Shown: positions 8,347 through 17,244 of the stretch, piece after piece
Numbering within the stretch: the stretch's first letter is position 1
Layout of the letters: each line of letters begins with the position of its first letter
From: Pseudoneobacillus sp052180215
GTDB taxonomy: Bacteria; Bacillota; Bacilli; Bacillales; Cytobacillaceae
Reading direction: 5' to 3'
NCBI RefSeq assembly: GCF_052180215.1
Contig: NZ_CP197471.1
Location: forward strand, 3,568,001 to 3,632,000
Length of the DNA stretch: 64,000 nucleotides
Notes under the pieces: model-generated
Seen by the model: the letters and a program-made list of their open reading frames with translations, nothing else
What the model was told of the DNA's origin: nothing
Database searches by the model: none
Position numbers and translations under genes: made by a program

Positions 8347-9690
8347 ATGAAGCAACAAGAACAATGGACATCTAAGATTGGCTTTATACTTGCTGCTGCC
8401 GGTTCCGCAATCGGTCTAGGTGCGATCTGGAAATTCCCTTATATGACTGGAACAAACGGCGGTGGACTATTTTTACTATTATTCTTAATTTTAACTACTT
8501 TAATTGGAGCTCCCATCTTAATTGCCGAATTCATTATCGGTAGAAGATCACAAAAGGATGCTGTCCGCGCCTATCGACAGCTAGCTCCGAAAACTCCATG
8601 GTACCTCCTGGGATATATGGGGGTTGCTACTTCATTTGTTCTCTTGTCTTTTTATAGTGTGGTTGGCGGTTGGATTCTTTCTTATTTATATCGCAGTTTA
8701 ACAGGAAGCCTTTCAGGTCTTTCTCAACAAGAATACGGCCAATTATTTGAAAAAATTATTTCGAATCCAATCGAAGTGGTAATCGCCCAATTTATCTTTA
8801 TGGTTTTAACAATTTGGGTCGTCCAAGGCGGGGTACAAAAAGGGATTGAGCGGGCAAGCCGCTATATGATGCCAGCGTTGTTTATTTTATTTATCGTTTT
8901 ATTAATTCGTTCTGTCACACTCGAAGGTGCATGGAAGGGGATTGAATTTTTTCTTAAACCTAATTTTTCTGAAATGACTGGTGAAACGATTTTGCTTGCA
9001 CTAGGACAATCCTTCTTTGCATTAAGTGTTGGTATTTCCGTTATGGTCACCTATGCTTCCTATTTATCCAAATCCGAAAATTTAACTAAGTCAGCTGTTT
9101 CTGTAGTCATATTAAACATATTGATTTCTATCCTTGCAGGGCTTGTAATTTTCCCAGCTGTATTTGCTCTTGGTTTTGAGCCTGGCGCTGGACCTGGTTT
9201 AGTATTTGTTGTCTTACCGGCTGTATTTAATGAAATGGCATTTGGAGGATTCTTTTTAGTTATTTTCTTAATATTACTCTTATTTGCCACATTAACTTCC
9301 GCTTTTTCCATCTTAGAAATTGTGGTTGCAGCTATTGCCAAAGAGCAAACGGAAAAACGCCGCATTATTTCTTGGAATTCAGGGCTTCTCATTTTTCTAG
9401 TAGGTATACCAAGCGCACTATCCTTCGGCATTCTATCCGATGTAAAATTTTTTGGTAAGTCTTTTTTTGATCTTGCAGATTATCTTTGCAGTAACCTAGC
9501 GCTTCCTTTAGGCGCCTTGTTTATATCGTTATTTGTTGGATACAAAATGCCAAGACAAATGGTTAAAGAGGAGCTGAATACTGGCTCCACTGGCTTAGGA
9601 GTTCTTTTTGATATTTGGTATTTTTCTATACGGTATATCGTTCCAGTTGCCATTTTAGCTGTGTTCCTGCATTCTCTTAATCTGTTCTAA
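8347..9690 (+). CDS. Sodium-dependent neurotransmitter:sodium symporter family transporter
   Basis: Polytopic membrane protein of 447 residues with about 11-12 hydrophobic segments. The N-terminal WTSKIGFILAAAGSAIGLGA and WKFPYMTGTNGGG segments are the unwound TM1 substrate/sodium-binding signature of the NSS (LeuT-like) family. Members of this kind in bacilli (YhdH, YocR) are predicted amino acid symporters; substrate unknown. The start is taken at the ATG after AAGGAG; an earlier in-frame ATG lies upstream of that ribosome binding site. It is a single gene. Confidence 0.88.
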   Translation: MKQQEQWTSKIGFILAAAGSAIGLGAIWKFPYMTGTNGGGLFLLLFLILTTLIGAPILIAEFIIGRRSQKDAVRAYRQLAPKTPWYLLGYMGVATSFVLLSFYSVVGGWILSYLYRSLTGSLSGLSQQEYGQLFEKIISNPIEVVIAQFIFMVLTIWVVQGGVQKGIERASRYMMPALFILFIVLLIRSVTLEGAWKGIEFFLKPNFSEMTGETILLALGQSFFALSVGISVMVTYASYLSKSENLTKSAVSVVILNILISILAGLVIFPAVFALGFEPGAGPGLVFVVLPAVFNEMAFGGFFLVIFLILLLFATLTSAFSILEIVVAAIAKEQTEKRRIISWNSGLLIFLVGIPSALSFGILSDVKFFGKSFFDLADYLCSNLALPLGALFISLFVGYKMPRQMVKEELNTGSTGLGVLFDIWYFSIRYIVPVAILAVFLHSLNLF

Positions 9691-9814
9691 ACATTTTTGT
9701 TTTTAAAAAATAATACCTACTTGAAGAAGCTTTAATGAAATGTTCAAAAAATAGCCTCTAAATTAGGACCAAAAGAGTTAAAATAAAAGAAAAAGGTCTA
9801 AAGGAGTGGTTCGT

Positions 9815-10009
9815 TTGGCTTCAGTAGGTGAAAATATCAAGATGTGCCGTGAAAGAAGAGAGCTAAATCAAGAGGATTTAGCACTTAAAATCCGAGTAGG
9901 TACCAAAACGATTGAAAGATATGAATCAGGGGAACAGGTCCCAGATATGAATACCATCTTAAAACTTTCAACCGTTCTGGATGTTCCAGCATCTGAAATA
10001 TCGGAGTAA
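9815..10009 (+). CDS. Small XRE-family helix-turn-helix protein
   Basis: A 64-residue protein that is almost entirely one HTH_3 domain: VGENIKMCRERRELNQEDLA, then VGTKTIERYESGEQVPDMNTILKLSTVLDV. The TTG eight bases after AAGGAG is the likely start; an upstream in-frame GTG overlaps the ribosome binding site. No partner domain for ligand or protein binding is seen. It stands alone between a symporter and alaT, followed by a terminator. Its targets cannot be read from the sequence. Confidence 0.8.
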   Translation: MASVGENIKMCRERRELNQEDLALKIRVGTKTIERYESGEQVPDMNTILKLSTVLDVPASEISE

Positions 10010-10113
10010 GCTCATTTGCGTATTTCTAAAAATTATCTCCCTTATAGGTTTAGAAAGGGAAAAAATTGGATAGGATATGAACATAAGGCTTTCTAGTATT
10101 CCCCCCCTTTTTG

Positions 10114-10170
10114 AAGAGGACAAACCGAGGAAGATTTTCTTCCGATTATGGTCTGTCCTCTTTTTTTTGT
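10114..10170 (+). terminator. Terminator after the small HTH gene
   Basis: Long imperfect stem with outer arms GAGGACA/TGTCCTC and an inner AGGAAGA/TCTTCC hairpin, followed by eight T residues. It lies at the 3' side of the convergent alaT gene too, but the T run fits plus-strand termination best. Confidence 0.8.
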
Positions 10171-10174
10171 CTCC

Positions 10175-11347
10175 TTATTTCGAAAGACTTTCAACAAACT
10201 TTCTAATTCTCTTTAGTGCTCCCTGAAGCTGTTCCATTGAGGATGCATAAGAACAGCGGACATACCCTTCTCCACTTTCACCAAAAACATTACCAGGTAC
10301 TACCGCAACCTTCTCTTGTAACAGAAGCTTTTCAGCAAATTCTTCTGAAGTTAAACCTGTACTTTTGACAGATGGGAAGGCATAAAAAGCTCCGCCTGGT
10401 ATATGACAGGTTAATCCAATCTCATTTAAGGATTGAACAAAAAAGTTTCTTCTTTGCCTGTAGCTTTTTTTCATTTCTTCTACATCATCCCGACCATTTT
10501 TTAATGCTTCAAGAGCAGCAAATTGCGCCATAGTCGGAGCACACATCATGGCATACTGATGGATTTTTAACATCGCTTGGGTTATTTCAGCTGGTGCACA
10601 TACAAATCCTAAGCGCCAACCCGTCATAGCAAACCCTTTCGAAAAACCGGAAATTAAGATCGTTTGTTCTTTCATTCCTTGAATAGTAGGAAAACTTGTA
10701 TAAGCCTCATCATATACAAGCTCCGCATATATTTCATCGGAAAGAACAATTAAATCATGTTTTTTAACCACCTTCGCTATTTCTTCAAGGTCACTTTTAT
10801 TTAACAAGGTACCGGTGGGATTATTCGGAGAGCACAGCATGATTGCCTTAGTACGAGAAGAGATATTCTCTTCTATTTGTGAAGGCAATATTTTAAATTC
10901 TTTTTCATGACTTGCCTGAATGGCAATCGGAGTCCCCCCTGCTAAACTAACCAGCGGGCCATAAGAAACAAAGCTAGGCTCAATGATTATCACTTCATCA
11001 CCAGGATTTAATATGGCCCTTAAGGCAATATCGATAGCCTGGCTAGCTCCAACTGTCACAATGATGTCGTTCTCTGCTGAGTAAGATATATGAAAATGTC
11101 GATCTAAATAGCGCGAGATTTCTTTTCTTAATTCGTGTAAACCAGCATTTGCTGTATAGGACGTATAACCTTGTTCAAGTGAAAGTATGGCCGCTTCTCT
11201 AACAGACCATGAAGTAACAAAGTCGGGCTCACCTACCCCTAAAGAAATAACTCCTTCCATGCCAGCGGCTAAATCGAAGAAACGTCTGATTCCGGAAGGC
11301 TTTAACTGTTCGACTGTTTTTGATAGATAGGATTTCATTACGTTCAT
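10175..11347 (-). CDS. alaT: Class I/II aminotransferase, alanine transaminase type
   Basis: PLP-dependent fold-type I aminotransferase of 390 residues. Visible are the N-terminal GVGEPDF, the SPNNPTGTL segment, LSDEIYAELVYD and the PLP lysine in SGFSKGFAMTGWRLGF. It corresponds to YugH, now called AlaT, which makes alanine from pyruvate. The ATG overlaps the alaR stop codon as TAATG, so the two genes are probably translationally coupled. An alternative start three codons in (MKSYLSK) is possible. Confidence 0.9.
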   Translation of the reverse strand: MNVMKSYLSKTVEQLKPSGIRRFFDLAAGMEGVISLGVGEPDFVTSWSVREAAILSLEQGYTSYTANAGLHELRKEISRYLDRHFHISYSAENDIIVTVGASQAIDIALRAILNPGDEVIIIEPSFVSYGPLVSLAGGTPIAIQASHEKEFKILPSQIEENISSRTKAIMLCSPNNPTGTLLNKSDLEEIAKVVKKHDLIVLSDEIYAELVYDEAYTSFPTIQGMKEQTILISGFSKGFAMTGWRLGFVCAPAEITQAMLKIHQYAMMCAPTMAQFAALEALKNGRDDVEEMKKSYRQRRNFFVQSLNEIGLTCHIPGGAFYAFPSVKSTGLTSEEFAEKLLLQEKVAVVPGNVFGESGEGYVRCSYASSMEQLQGALKRIRKFVESLSK

Positions 11348-11847
11348 TATGGTGACACCACGATTCGTTTGTCTTCATCATTTGGATCAAAAATAGTACC
11401 GTCGTGTTTGTATTTTTTTAAGATAAAATGAGTCGTAGTCGAAATGACAGACTCTAAAGTCGATAGTTTTTCTGAAACAAAACGTGCTACTTCATTCATC
11501 GTAAGCCCTTCAATAATAACCGATAGATCGTAGGCGCCTGATATTAAATAAACAGACTGCACCTCTTTAAAACGGTAGATTCTTTCGGCCACCTCATCAA
11601 AGCCAACCCCACGCTTCGGTGTTACCTTTACATCTATCATGGCCGTTACCCTATCGTGGCCATCTACTTTGGTCCAGTCAATAATCGAGGTATACCTTAA
11701 GATGATCTTTTCTTTTTCTAGTTTTTTCATGATTGTTCCAATTTTCTCGACCGAAAGATTGGTCATCTTGGCCATATCTTCTTTGTTCAATAAGCTATTT
11801 TTCTCCACTATTTCTAATACTTCCATTTCCTCATTCGAAAGCTTCAT
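11347..11847 (-). CDS. alaR: Lrp/AsnC-family regulator
   Basis: A 166-residue Lrp-type regulator. The N-terminal winged HTH (about 1-60) includes LNKEDMAKMTNLSVEKIGTI. The C-terminal RAM ligand-sensing domain (about 65-145) includes VQSVYLISGAYDLSVII. An AAAGGGGGA ribosome binding site precedes the ATG. It is directly upstream of and overlapping alaT, as yugG/yugH in B. subtilis. Family knowledge suggests it senses an amino acid, probably alanine, and controls its own operon. Confidence 0.9.
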   Translation of the reverse strand: MKLSNEEMEVLEIVEKNSLLNKEDMAKMTNLSVEKIGTIMKKLEKEKIILRYTSIIDWTKVDGHDRVTAMIDVKVTPKRGVGFDEVAERIYRFKEVQSVYLISGAYDLSVIIEGLTMNEVARFVSEKLSTLESVISTTTHFILKKYKHDGTIFDPNDEDKRIVVSP

Positions 11848-12007
11848 GATGAATCCCCCTTTAACTATGTACGATAAGGATTTTATTTTTTCCTATTTTG
11901 CGAAATTAAAGACATTTAAGAGGAATTTACTAGAAAATGTGTGAGGGTGTAAATTTTGGGAAAAATAAATCTATGGCTATACATTTTGATTTAGAAGGAG
12001 GAAGGCT

Positions 12008-12862
12008 ATGGAGCATACCTTAGAAAAGAGTCATTTTGAGATGGACCAAATCCATGTTTATTACGAGCTATTTAATCATCCAACTTCTGAAAAAACAGTA
12101 GTTCTTCTACATGGTTTTCTTTCTTCGACTTTTAGTTATCGACGATTAATCCCTTTACTTTGTGAAGATTTTAATGTCATTACCATTGATCTTCCCCCCT
12201 TTGGGAAAAGTGGAAAAACAACGTATTATTCTTACTCCTATCAAAATCTTGCTTTAACTGTTATTCGACTGGTTGAAAAACTAGGAAAGAAAAACGTTAC
12301 CCTTATCGGACATTCTATGGGTGGGCAAATTTCATTAAATATTTGTTATCAAAGACCTGATTTGATTGAGAAATGCATTTTGTTGTGCAGCTCTGGTTAT
12401 TTAAAACGGTCTAAACCCTATTTAATAGCGTCTAGCTATATCCCCTTTTTTTATCTGTATGTGAAGTTTTGGCTTGCTCGTTCAGGCGTTAGGAAAAACC
12501 TGCAGAATGTCGTTTATGATCATAAAATGATTGATGATGAAATGTTATATGGGTACTTACAGCCTTTTATCGAGGATAATGAGATTTTCAAAGCTTTAAC
12601 CAAGATGATTCGAGATCGCGAGGGGGATTTATCTTCCGCTCAGCTTCAAACAATTGAAACTCCTAGCCTGTTAATTTGGGGAGAGCATGATAAAGTTGTA
12701 CCCGTTCAAATAGGGAAAAAGTTAAACAGAGATTTAAAAAGTTCAGAACTAATCATATTGAAGGATACAGGCCACTTAGTACCTGAAGAACGACCAGAAG
12801 AGGTATTAAACCACATCAAAAAATTTCTTCAACCTAAAAACACAACACCTTTAACACATTAA
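12008..12862 (+). CDS. yugF: Alpha/beta hydrolase
   Basis: A 284-residue alpha/beta hydrolase. The oxyanion HGF motif (VVLLHGFLSS), nucleophile elbow GHSMGG, acid Asp in IWGEHDKVVP and catalytic His in DTGHLVPEERP are all present, so it should be active. A cap region lies around 130-200. An AAGGAGG ribosome binding site precedes the ATG. Position and type match YugF. Substrate unknown. Its stop codon falls inside a large palindromic repeat, so the last few codons (PLTH) are encoded by that repeat. Confidence 0.88.
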   Translation: MEHTLEKSHFEMDQIHVYYELFNHPTSEKTVVLLHGFLSSTFSYRRLIPLLCEDFNVITIDLPPFGKSGKTTYYSYSYQNLALTVIRLVEKLGKKNVTLIGHSMGGQISLNICYQRPDLIEKCILLCSSGYLKRSKPYLIASSYIPFFYLYVKFWLARSGVRKNLQNVVYDHKMIDDEMLYGYLQPFIEDNEIFKALTKMIRDREGDLSSAQLQTIETPSLLIWGEHDKVVPVQIGKKLNRDLKSSELIILKDTGHLVPEERPEEVLNHIKKFLQPKNTTPLTH

Positions 12863-12902
12863 AGCAGTGGGGGTCTGACCCCCACTGCTTTAATGTGTTA
12901 AA
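12850..12902. repeat. GGGGTCTGACCCC-type palindrome with perfect 24-bp arms
   Basis: Perfect inverted repeat: 24-bp arms around the 5-base loop TCTGA. The arms contain the GC core AGTGGGGG and AT-rich outer parts. It covers the stop codons of both yugF and yugE and can act as a bidirectional terminator. Related elements are at 4441-4513 and 55942-55990. Confidence 0.95.
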
Positions 12903-13158
12903 GTGAGCAGCTTCCTTGGTTTTTGATGTTTAGTAGTTCGGCTGCTATTTTTTTACAGTTTTCTATTGGTATTAGTTGTTCAAAGGAAAATTCGTATATT
13001 TGTTGAATTTTATCTGCGAGGTTGATGACATCATCTGATGTATGTACAGCTTGTACGACATCGGCAATTTCAGTTTCATATTGACCAAACCCTAAGCCAA
13101 ACGGGTCCCACTCATTTAGAACTATGACAAGTCTTATATGCATTTCTTGAATTTCCAC
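12898..13158 (-). CDS. yugE: DUF1871 protein YugE
   Basis: An 86-residue soluble protein, acidic and mainly helical by composition, of the DUF1871 family. NEWDPFGLGFGQYETEI near the N-terminus is the conserved family segment. A GTG six bases after AAAGGTG is the best start; it gives the length I recall for B. subtilis YugE, and an earlier in-frame GTG is part of the ribosome binding site. The stop codon lies in the palindromic repeat shared with yugF. Function unknown. Confidence 0.82.
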   Translation of the reverse strand: MEIQEMHIRLVIVLNEWDPFGLGFGQYETEIADVVQAVHTSDDVINLADKIQQIYEFSFEQLIPIENCKKIAAELLNIKNQGSCSL

Positions 13159-13210
13159 GTTGATCACCTTTTCATTTTCACTTAAGCTTTTTCATTTTAC
13201 CATGAAGATG

Positions 13211-13240
13211 AAAAAAACACAGAGGTATTCGCTACCTCTG
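13211..13240 (-). terminator. Terminator of the 6-phosphogluconate dehydrogenase gene
   Basis: On the minus strand the stem CAGAGGTA / TACCTCTG is followed by TGTTTTTTT, 15 bases after the stop codon. Confidence 0.88.
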
Positions 13241-13254
13241 CGTTCTCCAACCTA

Positions 13255-14667
13255 TTATTTTTCAAGCCATTCGGTATGGAAGGTTCCTTCCTTGTCCACA
13301 CGTTGGTAAGTATGTGCACCAAAGTAATCCCTTTGTGCTTGCAATAAGTTTGCCGGCAACACCGCTGAACGGTAGCTATCATAATAGAATAGTGCACTAG
13401 CTAATCCAGGAGTTGGAATACCTAGCTTCATTGCAGTAGCCACCACTTCACGAGCATCCTCCTGATAGTTATCTACAATGTCCTTAAAGTAAGGATCCAG
13501 TAATAAATTTTTAATTTGTGGATCACGATCGTACGCATCTTTAATGTTTTGCAGATAAGCCGCACGAATGATACAGCCGCCTCTAAAAATCATTGCAATT
13601 TCACCTGGTTTTAAGTCCCAGCCATATTCTTCAGATGCTAAACGGAATTGGGCAAAACCTTGAGCGTAAGAACAAATTTTACTTAAATACAACGCACGAC
13701 GGATTTTTTCAATGAACTCTTTCTTATCTCCATCAAACGTTTGTACTTTAGGTCCATTCAACACTTGGCTTGCAGCTACACGTTCCTCTTTCATAGCTGA
13801 TAAGAAGCGGGAAAATACTGATTCTGTGATAATCGATAAGGGAACTCCTAAATCAAGAGCATCCTTGCTTGTCCACTTTCCAGTCCCTTTTTGGCCTGCT
13901 GTATCTAAAATCACTTCGACAAGTGGCTTGCCTGTTTCTTCATCCACTTTAGAGAAAATATCCGCTGTGATTTCAATTAAGTAGCTATCCAATTCCCCTT
14001 TGTTCCACTCCGAAAAAATTTCATGAAGCTCCGCGGCATTTAAGCCCAAAGCATTTTTCATAAGGTCATATGCTTCACAAATTAACTGCATATCTCCGTA
14101 TTCTATTCCATTGTGAACCATCTTCACGTAATGTCCTGAACCTTCAGGACCAATATATGTACAACACGGTTCTCCATTAACTTTAGCTGAAATCGCTTCA
14201 AGCATCGGAGCAACCTTATCATAAGCATCCTTTTGTCCACTCGGCATGATGGCTGGTCCTTTTAACGCTCCTTCTTCCCCACCTGAAACACCTGCTCCGA
14301 TAAAATTAATTCCTTTTTCGGAAAGATACTTATTCCGTCGATTGGTATCTTCGAAATAGCTGTTTCCACCTTCAATTAAAATATCTCCTTTTTCTAGATA
14401 AGGAAGTAAGGATTCAATAGCCTTGTCCGTAATGGGGCCGGCATTTACCATTAATAAAATTTTTCGAGGCAGCTCTAAAGAGCCAACAAATTCTTCTACA
14501 TTCCAGAAGCCCGCAATGTTCTTACCAGCGTGTTCATTTGTAACAGCTTCAACTTTTTCTTGTGAAATATCATAAACGGAAACCGTAAAACCTTTGCTTT
14601 CAAAGTTTAGGGCTAAGCTTTTCCCCATTACTCCAACACCAACAACGCCTATTTGTTGCTTCGTCAA
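13255..14667 (-). CDS. gndA: 6-phosphogluconate dehydrogenase (decarboxylating), possibly NAD-preferring
   Basis: Converts 6-phosphogluconate to ribulose 5-phosphate and CO2. The 470-residue protein has the Rossmann motif GVVGVGVMG, the substrate segment GAGVSGGEEGALKGPAIMPSG, catalytic KMVHNGIEYGDMQ and the C-terminal GAHTYQR tail. The TTG nine bases after GAAGGG is the start; the upstream ATG directly abuts that site. Overall it resembles GndA (YqjI) more than GntZ. However, the usual NADP-binding Asn-Arg-Ser/Thr after the second strand is replaced by Asp33-Ile34-Ser35, which points to NAD. It is divergent from the RpiR/gluconokinase genes. Confidence 0.9.
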   Translation of the reverse strand: MTKQQIGVVGVGVMGKSLALNFESKGFTVSVYDISQEKVEAVTNEHAGKNIAGFWNVEEFVGSLELPRKILLMVNAGPITDKAIESLLPYLEKGDILIEGGNSYFEDTNRRNKYLSEKGINFIGAGVSGGEEGALKGPAIMPSGQKDAYDKVAPMLEAISAKVNGEPCCTYIGPEGSGHYVKMVHNGIEYGDMQLICEAYDLMKNALGLNAAELHEIFSEWNKGELDSYLIEITADIFSKVDEETGKPLVEVILDTAGQKGTGKWTSKDALDLGVPLSIITESVFSRFLSAMKEERVAASQVLNGPKVQTFDGDKKEFIEKIRRALYLSKICSYAQGFAQFRLASEEYGWDLKPGEIAMIFRGGCIIRAAYLQNIKDAYDRDPQIKNLLLDPYFKDIVDNYQEDAREVVATAMKLGIPTPGLASALFYYDSYRSAVLPANLLQAQRDYFGAHTYQRVDKEGTFHTEWLEK

Positions 14668-14838
14668 AACAATCATCCCTTCGAAATTTTTTTCATATTT
14701 TTATTTAGTTTTTGAAAAAATCTTCCCTTTTATTATAATCATGTTTCTTCAGAAGACCAACTGTTTATGAAAAAATATTTTTTTATTTTCAAATTTAGGT
14801 TAAAATAATTTTAATGAATCATAGAAAGGAACAAGTTC

Positions 14839-15696
14839 ATGCAAGAGGAATTGACCCAAAATTGTTTGCCGCGTATTCGTTCCTATTATTCACGTTTTAG
14901 CGATAAAGAAAAAAGGATCGCCGATTATATTATTTCTAATCCTGAAAAAATCATCCATTCTACTATTAGTCAAGTGGCTGAAGATCTTCATATTGCGGAT
15001 GCAACCGTCTTTCGTTTTTGTAAACATATTGGCTTTAAAGGCTACCAGGCGATGAAAATTTCATTAGCCTCTGAGCTTGTTAGTCCTATTGTAGATATTC
15101 ATGAGACGATACAAGAAGGTGACTCAGAAAAGGAAGTGGCACAAAAGGTGTTCCGCTCCAATATTCGGACTCTAGAGGAATCCTTACAGGTTTTAGATGA
15201 AGGGAAATTTAAAAAAGCAGTGCAAGCTTTATTAAAGGCAAGAAAAATTGAGTTCTACGGTAATGGCGGTTCCGGCTTTGTTGCTATGGACGCCCATCAT
15301 AAATTTTTACGAACAGGCTTACAAACAGTAGCCTATAATGATTCTCATATGCAGATTTCTTCTGTATCGCAATTAACCAAAGATGATGTGGTTGTATTAA
15401 TCTCCCATTCTGGAACAAATAAAGATTTATTAGAGGTTTTAGAAGTAGCTCAAAGAAACCATGTCACAACCATCGGCATCACACACCTGGCTAAAAGCCC
15501 ATTAAGTAAAAAAGTACATATTCCTCTTTATACCGTGTCAGAAGAGACCGAGTTTCGTTCTGAAGCATTGGCATCCAGAATTGCGCAACTCTCGATCGTA
15601 GACGCTTTGTATGTCAATGTGATGATGCAACGAAAAGAAGATTCTGCTAGATCCATCAAAAAAATGCGCGAAGCTATTTCATCTATGAAGATTTAG
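14839..15696 (+). CDS. RpiR-family regulator of the gluconate genes
   Basis: A 285-residue regulator with an N-terminal HTH_6 domain (about 10-85; HIADATVFRFCKHIGFKGYQ is the recognition region). A C-terminal SIS sugar-phosphate-binding domain follows (about 120-260; GNGGSGFVAMDAHHKFLRTG and ISHSGTNKDLLEVL). The gene is 15 bp upstream of gluconokinase in the same direction and divergent from 6-phosphogluconate dehydrogenase. Control of both by a phosphosugar such as 6-phosphogluconate is therefore likely. This replaces the GntR-type regulator found in the B. subtilis gnt operon. Confidence 0.88.
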   Translation: MQEELTQNCLPRIRSYYSRFSDKEKRIADYIISNPEKIIHSTISQVAEDLHIADATVFRFCKHIGFKGYQAMKISLASELVSPIVDIHETIQEGDSEKEVAQKVFRSNIRTLEESLQVLDEGKFKKAVQALLKARKIEFYGNGGSGFVAMDAHHKFLRTGLQTVAYNDSHMQISSVSQLTKDDVVVLISHSGTNKDLLEVLEVAQRNHVTTIGITHLAKSPLSKKVHIPLYTVSEETEFRSEALASRIAQLSIVDALYVNVMMQRKEDSARSIKKMREAISSMKI

Positions 15697-15711
15697 AGAG
15701 GACTGTTTGAA

Positions 15712-17244
15712 TTGAATAAATCGTATGTAATAGGACTTGATATCGGGACAACAAGCGCAAAGTCAGTCTTGTTTGACCGTAATGGAAGCGTTGTCAGTGA
15801 ACATGAGATCGAATACCCCTTATCACATCCATTTCCTGGATGGGTGGAACAAGATCCTATAGTCATTGAAACAGCTGCCACCCGGGCCATTAAGCTTACC
15901 ATACAAAAGGGCAAAATTAATCCTAATGAGCTACAAGCCGTAGGGATTTCTTCTGCGATGCATTCCATTATCTGTATAGATCGTGATTTACAGCCCCTAT
16001 CCCCTTCGATTACTTGGGCTGACGGCAGAAGCTATAAGCAAGCAGAACAATTAAAAAAAGAAAACGGAACAGAAATTTACTTAAAAACGGGAACACCTAT
16101 CCATCCAATGTCACCATTTGTAAAGCTTCTTTGGATGAAGGAAACCCATTATGAACCTTATAAAAAAGCGTTTAAATTTGTTTCTATTAAAGAGTTTTTA
16201 CTGGCAAGATGGTTCAACGAATTGGTCGTAGACTATTCTGTTGCCTCTGCTACCGGATTATTTGATATCCATACATTAGACTGGGATGAACAAGCCTTGC
16301 AAATGGCAGGCATCTCTCGTGAACAGCTGCCAACGCCGGTGCGTCCTACTCACATTTTAGAAGGTATATCATCTAGAGTCAGTGAAGATATGGGTATTCC
16401 TTCTACAACCCCGTTTGTTATCGGCGGCAGTGATGGACCTTTAGCTAATCTTGGAATTGGGGCGATTTCTTCTGAAGATATCGCCATAACCATTGGAACG
16501 AGCGGAGCCATTCGCAAAATGGCAGGTCAGCCTAAAACGGATATGAAACAAGAAGTGTTTTGTTATGCCTTTGACCATGATTTATGGGTAACCGGGGGAC
16601 CGACAAATAACGGCGGTATTGTTTTCCGCTGGTTACGAGAAGTTTTAGGACAACAAGAACTAAACGAAGCCTTGAATTTAGGGAAAGATGCCTATGACCT
16701 ACTGACAGAACTGGCTAGTCATGTCAATCCAGGTGCCAATGGCCTGCTCTTTTTACCATACTTAAATGGTGAACGCGCACCGCATTGGGATGCGAATGCA
16801 AAAGGGGCTTATATTGGACTGTCTCCTTCCCATGAAAAAAGCCATCTGATTCGCGCGGGGCTTGAAGGAGTTATTTTTAACATTTATCAAATTGGAGAAA
16901 CGCTAGAAAGACTTTCTGGATCATCCAATCGTCTCCTAGCTAGCGGCGGCTTCGCCCGTTCATCTTTATGGCTGCAAATCTTAGCCGATATTTTTGGTAA
17001 AAAAGTAGAGGTTCCTTTAAGTCACCAAAGCTCTGCATGGGGTGCCAGCTGGACCGCGCTTTATGCATTAAATGAAGTTCCATCCTTCCAAGCGATACGG
17101 GATTATATTCCTATGCAAGACACGTATTTACCAATAGACGCGCATCATCAAAAGTATCAGCAGCTTTACCCGATATTTAAAAATCTTTATGAATCATTAA
17201 AACCAAGTTTTCATGCGATATCAGAGTTCCAAAGGAATAACTAA
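15712..17244 (+). CDS. gntK: Gluconokinase, FGGY family
   Basis: A 510-residue carbohydrate kinase with the N-terminal phosphate motif GLDIGTTSAKSVLFD, the WVEQDP segment, GGSDGPLANLG, TIGTSGAIRK and the FGGY C-terminal region LLASGGFARSSLW. It phosphorylates gluconate with ATP to 6-phosphogluconate, the substrate of the divergent dehydrogenase. Length and motifs fit GntK. The start is TTG after GAGAGGA. No gluconate permease follows; the operon ends in a large structured repeat. Xylulokinase relatives are similar, but the context favours gluconate. Confidence 0.88.
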   Translation: MNKSYVIGLDIGTTSAKSVLFDRNGSVVSEHEIEYPLSHPFPGWVEQDPIVIETAATRAIKLTIQKGKINPNELQAVGISSAMHSIICIDRDLQPLSPSITWADGRSYKQAEQLKKENGTEIYLKTGTPIHPMSPFVKLLWMKETHYEPYKKAFKFVSIKEFLLARWFNELVVDYSVASATGLFDIHTLDWDEQALQMAGISREQLPTPVRPTHILEGISSRVSEDMGIPSTTPFVIGGSDGPLANLGIGAISSEDIAITIGTSGAIRKMAGQPKTDMKQEVFCYAFDHDLWVTGGPTNNGGIVFRWLREVLGQQELNEALNLGKDAYDLLTELASHVNPGANGLLFLPYLNGERAPHWDANAKGAYIGLSPSHEKSHLIRAGLEGVIFNIYQIGETLERLSGSSNRLLASGGFARSSLWLQILADIFGKKVEVPLSHQSSAWGASWTALYALNEVPSFQAIRDYIPMQDTYLPIDAHHQKYQQLYPIFKNLYESLKPSFHAISEFQRNN

